Shown: positions 25,801 through 35,278, counted from the stretch's first letter. The stretch is DNA of 64,000 nucleotides from Streptococcus parasanguinis CC87K (GCF_000507765.1 NZ_KI669401.1:558001-622000); one strand, 5' to 3'. A program made the numbers and translations. Notes: generated from the letters alone by a model not told the origin.

Positions 25801-26456
25801 GAAGGTAGGTACTTGCTTCCTTCTCGAATACTCAAAGGAGATAACTGCTCTCGATAGCGGTCGATAAAGGCCCCTACCCAATCCGGATTAACCTTGGAAT
25901 AATTGCGTAAACTCCAGCCGATTGCCTTATTTATAAAGAACTCGCTTTGACCTAGATTATTGAGGATCACTTTTTCTAACAAATCCGTATCTGTTTTTTC
26001 TTTCCTCATAAGCTGGTGATCAATGGCAATCCGCCTCAACCAAAAGTCCTGATCCTTACTCCAATCCAGCATAACCTGCTTGGTTTCTGGATAGTGAAAA
26101 GTAATCTCTCCGATGATAAGGTCCAATTGATCTATACTGTCCCACCATGATTTGGTTTGAGCCAATTCCTTTAGCTTTGGAAAATCTTCAGGTATAAGCT
26201 CCTTCTTCTTTTTATCCAGATAATCCATAGCAATATATTGGAACTCACGGTAGGGTTGCTGCCAACACTCTTCCACAAAAGCCCAATCAATTGGATCCTT
26301 TATGAAAAGCTTAAAAAAATCTCTTTCAATCTTTTTGAGAATTGATTTTTGAACCCCAAGAAAGCTGAATTTATTTTTCATATAAGCTTCCATTGCTGGG
26401 AGTTTCGCTGGATCAGCTTGGTCTTCTAACAATTTCAAAAGAATTTTTGTATCCAT
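25797..26456 (-). CDS. DNA alkylation repair protein, AlkD-like
   Basis: This 219-aa all-helical protein belongs to the AlkD family of HEAT-repeat DNA glycosylases, which excise N3- and N7-alkylpurines. The segment TKSWWDSIDQLD carries the Trp and Asp of the family's DNA-binding cleft, and FFINKAIGWSLRNYSKVNP is the conserved C-terminal part. Its 3' end overlaps the promoter of the small RNA. It follows cls by 15 bp and is probably co-transcribed with it. Confidence 0.88.
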   Translation of the reverse strand: MDTKILLKLLEDQADPAKLPAMEAYMKNKFSFLGVQKSILKKIERDFFKLFIKDPIDWAFVEECWQQPYREFQYIAMDYLDKKKKELIPEDFPKLKELAQTKSWWDSIDQLDLIIGEITFHYPETKQVMLDWSKDQDFWLRRIAIDHQLMRKEKTDTDLLEKVILNNLGQSEFFINKAIGWSLRNYSKVNPDWVGAFIDRYREQLSPLSIREGSKYLPS

Positions 26457-26471
26457 ATGATTCCTCCTTTT

Positions 26472-28046
26472 TTACATCAAAGGTCCAATCAAAGAAAAGA
26501 GATAGCCAGCTAGACGATGAGCCATAGGCATTTTAGATAAACTTTCTAGAGTGACTTCCTCTGATAGAGCCTGGGTTTTCTCAAAATCTTCTTCAATCTT
26601 TAGCACTTCCAGAGTTTTGTAGAGATAGACCCCATCTTCAAAATTTTGATAGAGACTTCGGTAGTCTGTATTAATGGTTCCTACAACAGCTTGTTGGCTA
26701 TCAGAAACATAAACTTTAGCATGGACAAAGCCTGGGGTATAACGGAAAATACGGACGCCAGCATCCAAGAGCACTTTAAAATAGGTCGTCGCAATATCAA
26801 AGGCATACTGTTTATCTGGAATCCCTGGCATAATAATCCGAACATCTACTCCTCGTTTGGCCGCGAAAGTCATAGCTCTAACCAATTCGTCATCCAAGAT
26901 CAGATACGGCGTCATGATGTGAACATAATCGGTCGATGTATTCAGTAAATGAAGATAAACATCCTCAGCCACCTTATGATAAGTCAATGGTGAATTGCCA
27001 TAAGGAAGAACCAAGCCCTGGCTCTTTCTTTGTTGAGGTTTTTCTTGTAGATAGCGCTCCATATCCGCTTTGTCTTCTATTCCGGTCACTGTCCACATGG
27101 TCAAAAAGAGAGCTTTTAGCGTTTGAACTGCTGAACCATCTAATCGAAGGGCCGTATCCTTCCAATGACCAAAGCGTTCTCGTTTATTGACATACTCATC
27201 AGCGATATTAACGCCACCAGTGTAAGCAACTTGACCATCAATCACTGTAATCTTTCGATGGTCTCGGTAATTGTAATAGGTTGATAGAATAGGCTTGACT
27301 GGTGAGAAGGCCTGAGCTTTAATGCCAACCTTGTGCAATCGCTCGATATAATCGTAGGACAAGGTAGTCATCTCATTCATCCCATCAAACATGACACGAA
27401 CATCCAGACCTGCCTTGGCCTTCTCCTCCAAAATGGCTAAAATCTCGCCCCACATGATCCCTTCGTCAATAATGAAATATTCCATAAAGATATAACGTTC
27501 CGCCTTTTTCAAATCCTCCAACAAGGCTGGTAGCATGTCATCTCCAAGTGGAAAATAGGTGACCTCTGTGTCTCTGTAGATAGGAAACTGGGCTGGACTA
27601 TGCTCCAGAAAATAAGCTAATTTCTGTAATTGGCTATCACTTTGGGATAAATAATCAGCAACTTCTGGATCGGTGCTTAGATAGTCAGATGCCTGCACTG
27701 TAGCATCCTCAAGCCGCTTCTTCAAGCGTCTCACACCCAAATCAGCTAACGAAAAGTAAAGCAGAGCCGTCCCAAAAATTGGAAAGAGGGCAATGATAAT
27801 CACCCAGGACAGTTTGGAACGAGAATCCATGGAACGATTGAGCAAGTAAAAGAAGGTAAAGACACTCAACAAGTGTTCCCATAAGATAATGGATGGGAAA
27901 TGCTCTTGTAGACTGAGATATGAAAAAACAAGAAAGGCCAATTCCAGTAAGAAGAACAGAAGAATGGGAACCTTTCGGTTAAGTAGAATTTTGACCCATC
28001 TGGAGGGCTTTTGAGGTAACAGCCTAGCACTTTGTTCTTCAGTCAT
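26472..28046 (-). CDS. cls: Cardiolipin synthase
   Basis: Cls joins two phosphatidylglycerols into cardiolipin at the membrane. The ATG at 28046 is preceded by AAAGGAG; a start five codons earlier would place that site inside the gene. At 524 aa it has two N-terminal membrane segments (about 25-80) and two phospholipase D motifs, HRKITVIDGQVAYTGG in the middle and HAKVYVSDSQQAVVGT near residue 450, each with His, Lys and Asp. The PLD architecture identifies it as a ClsA-type enzyme. Confidence 0.94.
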   Translation of the reverse strand: MTEEQSARLLPQKPSRWVKILLNRKVPILLFFLLELAFLVFSYLSLQEHFPSIILWEHLLSVFTFFYLLNRSMDSRSKLSWVIIIALFPIFGTALLYFSLADLGVRRLKKRLEDATVQASDYLSTDPEVADYLSQSDSQLQKLAYFLEHSPAQFPIYRDTEVTYFPLGDDMLPALLEDLKKAERYIFMEYFIIDEGIMWGEILAILEEKAKAGLDVRVMFDGMNEMTTLSYDYIERLHKVGIKAQAFSPVKPILSTYYNYRDHRKITVIDGQVAYTGGVNIADEYVNKRERFGHWKDTALRLDGSAVQTLKALFLTMWTVTGIEDKADMERYLQEKPQQRKSQGLVLPYGNSPLTYHKVAEDVYLHLLNTSTDYVHIMTPYLILDDELVRAMTFAAKRGVDVRIIMPGIPDKQYAFDIATTYFKVLLDAGVRIFRYTPGFVHAKVYVSDSQQAVVGTINTDYRSLYQNFEDGVYLYKTLEVLKIEEDFEKTQALSEEVTLESLSKMPMAHRLAGYLFSLIGPLM

Positions 28047-28175
28047 AAAGGCTCCTTTCATGTAGGGGAGACCATCACAACTTTCCGGTCTCTTTCAGTA
28101 ATTTTATTAGTATCATTTTAGCCTATGAAAAAGTCAGGGATAATTAACTATTGCGATTTACAAATGTCGTGATTT

Positions 28176-28682
28176 CTACTGTATTTTTCTCACCGGCCCT
28201 TCGATCGTCTTTTGCATCCAGACGATATCATGCCATTTGTTAAACTTATAGCCAATCTTTGGGAAATGAGCCACTTGGACATACCCTCGCTTTTCATGCA
28301 TGGAAATGCTCGCTTCGTTCGGAACTGCGATACAAGCCAGAAAGCGTAAGTAGCCTCGTGCTTGCAACTCCTCTTCTAAGGCAGTATAAAGGGCCGATCC
28401 GATCCCTTGTCCACGCGCTTCTTTTGCTACATAAATAGACAATTCAGTGGTCCAATCATAGGCAGCGCGTGCATAATAGGTCGAGGCATAGGCATACCCC
28501 ACAACTTTCCCATCCACTTCTGCGACCAAATAAGGAAATTGGGTCAGCGTTTTTGTGATGCGACTTTCAAATTCCTGGACAGTCGGCACATCAACCTCAA
28601 AGGTAATGGCTGTCTCTGTCACATAAGGTTGGTAAATCGCTCGGATAGCTGCTGCATCGCTGAGCTGAACGGGTCGAATCAT
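28176..28682 (-). CDS. GNAT acetyltransferase, phosphinothricin-type
   Basis: This 168-aa GNAT enzyme starts MIRPVQLSDAAAIRAIY and has the acetyl-CoA pyrophosphate loop in EARGQGIGSALYTAL. The overall pattern (ITFEVDVPT near residue 32, ending in FNKWHDIVWMQK) is that of the PAT/YncA group, which acetylates small amines such as methionine analogues and phosphinothricin. The physiological substrate is unknown. It is a single-gene unit. Confidence 0.88.
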   Translation of the reverse strand: MIRPVQLSDAAAIRAIYQPYVTETAITFEVDVPTVQEFESRITKTLTQFPYLVAEVDGKVVGYAYASTYYARAAYDWTTELSIYVAKEARGQGIGSALYTALEEELQARGYLRFLACIAVPNEASISMHEKRGYVQVAHFPKIGYKFNKWHDIVWMQKTIEGPVRKIQ

Positions 28683-28762
28683 TATGGTGGCCTCCTCATT
28701 AGATTATACCTAGTATACCGATATGCCTCCTCACTGTCAATGAAAGTCTAGCAGCAAGCAAA

Positions 28763-28788
28763 AAATCCTGGAAATGTATCCAGGATTT
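28763..28788 (-). terminator. Terminator of the beta-helix protein gene
   Basis: AAATCCTGG-atacatt-tCCAGGATTT followed by TTTTTGC on the minus strand, ten bases after the stop. It shares its stem with those at 23906 and 25614. Confidence 0.8.
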
Positions 28789-28797
28789 CCATCCTTC

Positions 28798-30828
28798 TTA
28801 AACCGTTTGACTTAACCCCATCATCCGGTAAAGGAACAAAGCACTCGGAGCTTTCAAAAAGCTCTTTTGCTTGGAATATGTTGCTTTTAAGACATAGTTA
28901 GGTTTGACTGTTTTAGTGACTGTCTTTGCTTGTTTAAGATTCAGACCGGTTTGTTTCTTAGACAGTTGAACTTTCGAAGGTTGATGGGGGACTTTCACTG
29001 CACTTACTTGAAGGGTTTTTTCTTTCACTCTCAAGGCTTGTCCAACTGGTTTTGAAACGGAGGCAGACACTCCTCCTTGAGCTGGATGAGAGAGTTGACC
29101 CATGGTTTGATTGTTTCTGACTTCGACATGATTTAGGATACCTCCATTTGGATTGAGGTGATCGGTCACACCTGTATCAAATGGCGCTAAAAATACATTG
29201 TCCTCAATGGTGACATTTTTAATATCTCCATAGCGCGTTTCAACATCAATCGATCCACGATGCTTGTTGTAGATATCGCTCTTCGTTCCTGTACGCTCCA
29301 AGAGATTGTGGTGAACCCGAATTCCTTCTTCATTCAGATCAAAGTTATGGCCCTTAAAGACAGTCGTCAAGCGAATTCCGGCATCACCGATATTGTCTTT
29401 AATCCGATTGTAGGCGATCTCATGGCCTTTTCCACCAAAGATTCCAACACCACCAGCGCGCCAACCGAGTTCAATTGTATTGTGCAGGAATTTATTGTTT
29501 TCTGCTACTGCCGATTCTGTTCCATCCGCAATACTTGACCAGCTGGCTAGTCCGTCATCTCCATTCCCACGGATACTAGAATTACGGACAATCGAATTCT
29601 TAGTCCCTTGGGCAAAGTTGACTCCGTCAGCCAGGTTATTGCGCAAACGGACATTTTCTACTACTAGACCATCTGTGTACTTCATATAATTTTTTCCAGC
29701 ATAATCGCCAATCCACATGCCGACTTCAAAATGTTCGGCCCAAATATCGTGAATATGAGAGTTCTTCCCTGGTGTTCCAGAAATGGCCTTGTACTGAGCG
29801 TTTTCACCATAGCGTGAACGAAGGTTGGAGGACAGATAGACATCGCTAAATTCAACATGGTTGTCTTGGTGAAGGAAGTCAAAACCACCGCCACCAGCTT
29901 GGTCGCTAGTGAAATGCAGTTGGGTATGCCAGATACCAGCCCCTGAAATCTTCATATCAGAAGCATCGATACCGACTTTTCGATTGAGATTAAATCGCCC
30001 AGCTGGGATATAGACATTCTTTCCGGTTTGTTTAGCCTCATAAATCGCATCATAGAGCGCTTGGCTATCATCGGTATCATCGTTTGGCGTAGCTCCTTTA
30101 GAAACGATATTGATAGCATTGTCCCCTTGAGCAATCGGGTCTGGAGCTTGCTCGAATTCCACAAAGTCAAGGCCGTAATGGACGTCGTCTGACCTGTTTT
30201 TCACCAGTGAAACCACATCTCCTTTTTGAAGCTGAAGGCCTGGAAGGAGGCTGTGTACTTCATCAAATTGGAACCGAGCGCGTGTATCAGCCTGGGCACT
30301 ATCATGAACACCTTTGTCATTCAAGTACTGCCAGTTAGACGTGGATGAAAGATCCAATTGTTGAACACTATGACCATTCACCTGTACATCGAGTTGTCCA
30401 CTGGCTCCATCTGGCACTGTATAGCGTACAGTTAAGGCATTGGCTGGTTCATTTACCTTAAAGGAGACACCATCTCCTTTTTCTTTTAAAGCGACATAAG
30501 TCTGATCAGAAGCTTCAATAGCTGTTGAGTGACTGTCTTGAGACTGCTCTACCTCTGCCTTTCCAAGGAGGTTCCCTTTGTCTGCTTCATAACGGGTGTA
30601 AGGCATAGATGCTCCATATTGGCTGGTATCTACTTGAGAGCTAGCGGGATCAGAGGTTGTCGCTTCTTGCCCTTGTGTTTGGATTTGTGTCTGCTCTCCA
30701 GCTTGATCAGCTGCCACAGATTGTCCAGTCAAAAAACAAGCCCCCATGATCGCAATCACGACAGAAAAGACTCCAAGCTTAGACTTGCGAATGCCAAAAA
30801 CGATATCTTTGTTTAAATGATTCATCAC
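28798..30828 (-). CDS. Secreted CBM plus right-handed beta-helix protein, GH87-like
   Basis: This 676-aa exported protein begins with a YSIRK-like signal peptide (FGIRKSKLGVFSVV, cleavage near residue 40). A carbohydrate-binding-module-like region (about 78-225, from YEADKGN) is followed by a parallel beta-helix (about 240-580) that opens with the pectate-lyase-3-type DTDDSQALYDAI and AGRFNLNRKV and continues with many NxxI/V-rich coils (VENVRLRNNLADGVNF, IRGNGDDGLASWS). The layout is that of alpha-1,3-glucanases of family GH87 and related lyases. There is no LPXTG; the Lys-rich tail (600-676) may bind the wall. Action on glucan in the biofilm matrix is an inference. Confidence 0.75.
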   Translation of the reverse strand: MMNHLNKDIVFGIRKSKLGVFSVVIAIMGACFLTGQSVAADQAGEQTQIQTQGQEATTSDPASSQVDTSQYGASMPYTRYEADKGNLLGKAEVEQSQDSHSTAIEASDQTYVALKEKGDGVSFKVNEPANALTVRYTVPDGASGQLDVQVNGHSVQQLDLSSTSNWQYLNDKGVHDSAQADTRARFQFDEVHSLLPGLQLQKGDVVSLVKNRSDDVHYGLDFVEFEQAPDPIAQGDNAINIVSKGATPNDDTDDSQALYDAIYEAKQTGKNVYIPAGRFNLNRKVGIDASDMKISGAGIWHTQLHFTSDQAGGGGFDFLHQDNHVEFSDVYLSSNLRSRYGENAQYKAISGTPGKNSHIHDIWAEHFEVGMWIGDYAGKNYMKYTDGLVVENVRLRNNLADGVNFAQGTKNSIVRNSSIRGNGDDGLASWSSIADGTESAVAENNKFLHNTIELGWRAGGVGIFGGKGHEIAYNRIKDNIGDAGIRLTTVFKGHNFDLNEEGIRVHHNLLERTGTKSDIYNKHRGSIDVETRYGDIKNVTIEDNVFLAPFDTGVTDHLNPNGGILNHVEVRNNQTMGQLSHPAQGGVSASVSKPVGQALRVKEKTLQVSAVKVPHQPSKVQLSKKQTGLNLKQAKTVTKTVKPNYVLKATYSKQKSFLKAPSALFLYRMMGLSQTV

Positions 30829-30967
30829 ACATTTCTCCTTTTATTTTTTACAACGATTCTATCCTAATAAAAAATATCATGACAAACAAGGTGAATTGTG
30901 TGAATATTCTGTATCAATTTGTTGCAGATATGTTAACCTTTTTATGTAGTAATAAAAGTGAGCAAGA

Positions 30968-31002
30968 AAAAGAGGCTGAGAATTCTATCTCAAACCTCTT
31001 TT
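30968..31002 (-). terminator. Terminator of the ABC exporter operon
   Basis: AAAAGAGG-TTTGAGA and TCTCAG-CCTCTTTTT pair on the minus strand, 13 bases after the stop. Confidence 0.75.
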
Positions 31003-31014
31003 GATGACACGCGC

Positions 31015-32793
31015 TTATTCCGCTTTTTTATTTGAAAATTGGCTATTGTAGAGCTCATAGTAGAACCCTTTGTCTGCTAACAAGGATTGGTGATTTCCTT
31101 GCTCGATGATTTGACCATCTTTGAGGACAAGGATTTTATCTGCTTCTTGAATGGTAGACAAGCGGTGAGCAATAACAAAGCTAGTCCGCCCTTTCATCAA
31201 ATTCTTCATCGCTTTTTGAATCAAGAGCTCTAAACGCGTATCGACAGAAGACGTCGCTTCATCCAAAATCAAAATCTTGGGATCAGCAAGGAGCGCACGC
31301 GCAATAGTTAGAAGTTGCTTTTGCCCTAGAGAAATATTGCTAGACTCCTGGTTCATTTCCATATTGTAACCACCAGGAAGCGTCCGGATAAAGTGATCGA
31401 CATTGGCTGCCTTTGCAGCTTCCACAATTTCTTCATCCGTTGCCTCGAGATTACCAAAGCGAAGGTTTTCTTTGATGGTTCCTTCATATAACCAAGCATC
31501 CTGAAGCACCATTCCGAATTGTTTGCGGTAATCTTGGCGTGACAGATGGCGAATATCATGACCATCCACTGTAATCGATCCCGCAGTCACATCGTAAAAG
31601 CGCATGAGCAGATTAATCAGAGTTGTTTTCCCTGCTCCGGTTGGTCCGACAATGGCCACCATTTCACCTGGTTTGACTTCTAGGTTGAAATCACGAATCA
31701 AGGGTTTGTCCGCTACATATTGGAAATCAACGTTTTTAAAGCTGACTTGCCCTGTCAAATCTCCAGAGAGGGTTTCTGTCACATCTGCTACTTCATCTGG
31801 TTCATCCATGACTTGGAAAATCCGATCTAGAGACGACTTAGCACTTTGTAGCTGACCTGCCAATTGGGTCAAGTTTTGAATTGGTTGGTTGATCTGCCAA
31901 ACATATTGAACGAAAGCCTGCATATTCCCGACAGTCAAACGGCCTGCTATCACTTGCAAGCCACCAAACAAAGCGATAATGAGATAAGTCAAATCTGAAA
32001 TCCCATTTAAAATCGGCATCATTAAGCCGGAAATGAAATTAGCCTTGAATCCTACCTTTTGAAGGTGATGGGTAATATCATGAAACTCTTCCTGGGAAGA
32101 TTTTTCCCGGACGTAGAGCTTAAGGACATTAAAGCCTGTTAAATTTTCTTGTACAAATCCGTTCATTGCCCCCAAAACATCTGCCTGCTCTTTAAAGTAA
32201 GGCTGCGATTTTTTCATGATAAATCGAGCACTGAAATAAGTGATCGGAATGGACAAGATGACCACTAGCCCCAGCTGGATGTTTAAGTATAAGACCATGC
32301 TGATGACAAAGAGCAAGGTAAAGATAGCGTTGACGATTTGTAAGAAGGACTGTTGCAAGGCATTCGAGACGGTTTCGACATCACTAGTAAAACGTCCCAG
32401 CAAATCTCCGAACTGATGCCGGTCAAAATAAGAAACGGGAATGTGATTGATTTTATGGGACAAATCATTTCGCATGTCCTGAACGGTCTTTTGAACAGCA
32501 TTAGTCATGAAATAGTTGGAATAATAAGATCCCAACTCATAGAGGACCCCACGGAATAGATAGAGCGTCATAATGATCGCGATATAGGAGGTGTTAAGAC
32601 CAGCTCCCGCAAGGCCTTTTGCTATATCCATGAGATTTTTTGTCAACTCAGTAATGGCAAGCCCCAAAACAAAGGGTTCGACAACACTCATGACGACACT
32701 CAGGATTTTTAAGAAAATGGACAAGCAAACTTCCAAGCGATAGGCTCTCAAATAAGTCCATAGTCTACTAAAACTGTTTTGTTCTTGTTTCAT
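31015..32793 (-). CDS. ABC exporter half-transporter, degenerate signature
   Basis: This 592-aa half-transporter has six membrane helices (about 20-310) and a nucleotide-binding domain (about 350-585). Walker A is GPTGAGKTT and Walker B is ILILDEATSS with the catalytic Glu intact, but the signature reads ISLGQKQ in place of SGGQ. Its partner upstream has the opposite changes, so the two form a heterodimer with one working and one degenerate ATP site, as in BmrCD, LmrCD or EfrAB multidrug exporters. Drugs or peptides are likely cargo. Confidence 0.9.
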   Translation of the reverse strand: MKQEQNSFSRLWTYLRAYRLEVCLSIFLKILSVVMSVVEPFVLGLAITELTKNLMDIAKGLAGAGLNTSYIAIIMTLYLFRGVLYELGSYYSNYFMTNAVQKTVQDMRNDLSHKINHIPVSYFDRHQFGDLLGRFTSDVETVSNALQQSFLQIVNAIFTLLFVISMVLYLNIQLGLVVILSIPITYFSARFIMKKSQPYFKEQADVLGAMNGFVQENLTGFNVLKLYVREKSSQEEFHDITHHLQKVGFKANFISGLMMPILNGISDLTYLIIALFGGLQVIAGRLTVGNMQAFVQYVWQINQPIQNLTQLAGQLQSAKSSLDRIFQVMDEPDEVADVTETLSGDLTGQVSFKNVDFQYVADKPLIRDFNLEVKPGEMVAIVGPTGAGKTTLINLLMRFYDVTAGSITVDGHDIRHLSRQDYRKQFGMVLQDAWLYEGTIKENLRFGNLEATDEEIVEAAKAANVDHFIRTLPGGYNMEMNQESSNISLGQKQLLTIARALLADPKILILDEATSSVDTRLELLIQKAMKNLMKGRTSFVIAHRLSTIQEADKILVLKDGQIIEQGNHQSLLADKGFYYELYNSQFSNKKAE

Positions 32794-32806
32794 CTGCTTC
32801 TCCTTT

Positions 32807-34543
32807 CTATTCCTCTGTTAATGATGGACTATCGAGCTGCGAATTGGCAATTTCGCGATAGATCTCATTGCTTTCCATCAATTCATCGTGGGTTCCTCGA
32901 CCAACGATTTCCCCTTGGTCCAAGACAATAATTTGATCCGCATCCATAATGGTTCCCACACGTTGCGCTACGATCAAGACGGTCGCATCTCCTGTAACTT
33001 CTTTGAGACGCTTCCGCAAAGTGGCATCCGTCTTGTAGTCTAGGGCAGAGAAGGAATCATCAAAAATAAAGACATCTGGATCTTTGACAACAGCACGAGC
33101 GATGGATAAGCGTTGTTTTTGACCACCCGAAAGGTTGCTACCACCTTCTGCTAAATGCGTGTCGAAGCGTTCCTCACGGCTGTCGATAAATTCCTTGGCT
33201 TGGGAAATATCAGCCGCTTGTTCTAATTCTTCGACAGATGCATCTTCTTTCCCATAACGAAGGTTTTCAGCAATGGTTCCTGTAAAGAGCAAGGCCTTTT
33301 GTGGAATAAAACCAATCTTTTGGCGAAGGGCTTTCAGATTGTAGTCACGGACATCCACACCATCCACCAAAATCTTCCCAAGTGTTACATCATAGAATCG
33401 AGGAATCAGCTGCACAAGCGATGATTTCCCAGAACCGGTCGAGCCGATAAAGGCGATCGTTTCGCCGGGTTTGGCCTGAAAGGAAATGTTGTGAAGAACT
33501 GGACTCTCCGTCTCACCTGGATAAGCAAAGGTGACATTGTCAAATTCCAAATAGCCACGAGATGCTGTTTCTGTTACACCATTCTCATTTGGATCGATCG
33601 AAATGGGCATATCCATGATTTCCTTGAGACGACGGCTAGAAACCGCAGTCCGAGGATACATGGTAAAGAGATTGGCTAAAAAGAGGAAAGATAAGAGCGC
33701 GTGGAAGCTATACTCAATAAAAGCAACCAGATCCCCAATTTTCAAACTACCGTCATGAAGAGGATCCAAAGCAAACCAGACAATCGCCACAATCATAGCA
33801 ATGATGATCTGCACAAATAAGGGCTCTGTCAAACCAGTAAGTTTGAACAATTTATTCGAGTTTTCTGCGTAGACTGCATTTTCAGCCGCAAATTTCTCTT
33901 CCTGGAATTCTTCACGGGCAAAGGCACGAATCACACGAAGTCCAGTCAAATTTTCACGTGCAAATTGATTAAGATGGTCCAGGGTCTTTTGTTGCTTCTC
34001 GGAAAGTGGACGTGTCTTAACTGCTACATACCAGACGACGACAGCAAGAAATGGTACAGAAACCGCTACAATCCACGCTAAAGAAGGACTGGTCGTGAGA
34101 ATCAAGAGAACACTGGAAACCATCATCAAGGGTGTAATGACCCCCATCTTCAACATAGAATCCGCAAACTGCATCAAAACAAAGGCATCCGAAGTCAAGC
34201 GAGTGACCAATGACGATACCCCAATTTGCTCATACTCGCGATGCGAGTACTCCTGTAACTTAGCATAGAGGTCATTGCGCATATCGCGGACCATGGTGGT
34301 CGTTAGTTGACCAACCGCGTAAGACAAGATAATCCGTCCCACAATCCCAAGCAAAATGATCGCAAACATGACCCAGCCCCAGAAATATAGCCGATCCACA
34401 TCACGCGGGTTAATCCCCTCATCAATCATGCGAGCTAGAATCGTTGGCAAGCCCAAATTGACAATAACAAACAGGACCGCTGAAAATAGATTCAGGGCTA
34501 GCCACTTGGGATACTTTTTCAAGTAAGACCAAATATAAAGCAT
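32807..34543 (-). CDS. ABC exporter half-transporter, degenerate Walker B
   Basis: This 578-aa half-transporter (MLYIWSYLKKYPKW) starts at the ATG at 34543, with AAGGAG nine bases upstream; an in-frame start 39 codons earlier lies in the leader. Six membrane helices are followed by the nucleotide-binding domain with Walker A GSTGSGKSS, a canonical LSGGQKQR signature, and Walker B VFIFDDSFSAL in which the catalytic Glu is replaced by Asp. It pairs with the 592-aa subunit 13 bp downstream. An untranslated leader of about 110 nt with a hairpin precedes it. Confidence 0.9.
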   Translation of the reverse strand: MLYIWSYLKKYPKWLALNLFSAVLFVIVNLGLPTILARMIDEGINPRDVDRLYFWGWVMFAIILLGIVGRIILSYAVGQLTTTMVRDMRNDLYAKLQEYSHREYEQIGVSSLVTRLTSDAFVLMQFADSMLKMGVITPLMMVSSVLLILTTSPSLAWIVAVSVPFLAVVVWYVAVKTRPLSEKQQKTLDHLNQFARENLTGLRVIRAFAREEFQEEKFAAENAVYAENSNKLFKLTGLTEPLFVQIIIAMIVAIVWFALDPLHDGSLKIGDLVAFIEYSFHALLSFLFLANLFTMYPRTAVSSRRLKEIMDMPISIDPNENGVTETASRGYLEFDNVTFAYPGETESPVLHNISFQAKPGETIAFIGSTGSGKSSLVQLIPRFYDVTLGKILVDGVDVRDYNLKALRQKIGFIPQKALLFTGTIAENLRYGKEDASVEELEQAADISQAKEFIDSREERFDTHLAEGGSNLSGGQKQRLSIARAVVKDPDVFIFDDSFSALDYKTDATLRKRLKEVTGDATVLIVAQRVGTIMDADQIIVLDQGEIVGRGTHDELMESNEIYREIANSQLDSPSLTEE

Positions 34544-34592
34544 AGATGATTCTCCTTTTCCATAAATAATAACCTTGATCACACAGAAAAGA

Positions 34593-34642
34593 GGGAGCGA
34601 GACGAAATCATTTTCAAAGAAAATCATTCCTGCCCCAGTCCC
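34593..34642 (-). promoter_or_regulatory. Leader hairpin before the ABC exporter pair
   Basis: GGGA/TCCC at the ends and an inner ATTTTC-ttt-GAAAAT stem fold this 50-base segment of the leader. It is followed by CTCTTTTCTG, a weak U-rich run. It resembles a dispersed streptococcal hairpin and could act as an attenuator. Confidence 0.5.
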
Positions 34643-34658
34643 ATCTGTAGTCTCATTC

Positions 34659-34664
34659 ATTATA
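34659..34664 (-). promoter_or_regulatory. Extended -10 for the ABC exporter operon
   Basis: TG-G-TATAAT on the minus strand, about 116 bp before the ATG, with a possible TTTACT -35. Confidence 0.6.
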
Positions 34665-34689
34665 CCAAACTAGTCATAAAAGTAAAGCA

Positions 34690-34712
34690 AAAGAGCAGGT
34701 TTCCCCACTCTT
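34690..34712 (-). terminator. Terminator of lipoprotein 1
   Basis: AAGAGTGGGG-aaa-CCTGCTCTTTTGC on the minus strand, nine bases after the stop. Confidence 0.65.
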
Positions 34713-34720
34713 CATATGCA

Positions 34721-35170
34721 TTATTTCGTGCGTTTGAATTTAGCGTTTTTAAGAATCATAAGATCCCCTTGGTTGCTATTACTTAACTTAGAAAGATCAA
34801 ATGTCAAATAATCACCATCGACCTTGTATGTAATCTTTTCTCCTTTACCATCATTTGACGAGATTGTTTTCTCTTTTTGATTGATTTTGACATCATAAGA
34901 TCGCTCATTCTTTTGACCAGCGACTTCACCCGCGATGCTGAGGGTTCCTTTAGAATCTTTGATCTTAATAGAAACTTCAAAATTAATAACGTTTCCAATA
35001 GACTCTAATTGACTACCTGATAAGCCTTGCTCCTCAAGAATTTTCTTGAGTTCAGTTTTTGATGGTTTGTAGACATAAGTCCCATTATCACTTTTTGCAC
35101 CACATGCCACCAAGAGGACTGCTGCAAAAACTGCAACGAAAGCTAAAAGAATACGTTTAATATTTTTCAT
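34721..35170 (-). CDS. Small lipoprotein, paralogue 1 of 3
   Basis: This 149-aa lipoprotein has the signal peptide MKNIKRILLAFVAVFAA and lipobox LVAC (Cys about 23), followed by GAKSDNGTYVYKPSKTE, the shared mark of three neighbouring paralogues. The mature part alternates beta-strand-like segments (VSIKIKDSKGTLSI, SYDVKINQKEKTIS, ITYKVDGDYLTFDL) and ends in NAKFKRTK. Its fold and role are unknown to me; a small beta-sheet lipoprotein facing the wall is likely. The ATG is preceded by AGGAG. It has its own terminator. Confidence 0.8.
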   Translation of the reverse strand: MKNIKRILLAFVAVFAAVLLVACGAKSDNGTYVYKPSKTELKKILEEQGLSGSQLESIGNVINFEVSIKIKDSKGTLSIAGEVAGQKNERSYDVKINQKEKTISSNDGKGEKITYKVDGDYLTFDLSKLSNSNQGDLMILKNAKFKRTK

Positions 35171-35245
35171 AATCAATCTCCTAATGTATTTTATAATCAG
35201 ATTTTACCACTATTTTAATACCGATTCAAGATGTTTTAAAGAAGA

Positions 35246-35272
35246 AAAAGAGCAGATACTCTCTGCCCTTCT
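35246..35272 (-). terminator. Terminator of lipoprotein 2
   Basis: GGCAGA-gagta-TCTGCTC then TTTTTCTTC on the minus strand. Confidence 0.7.
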
Positions 35273-35278
35273 CTTGTA

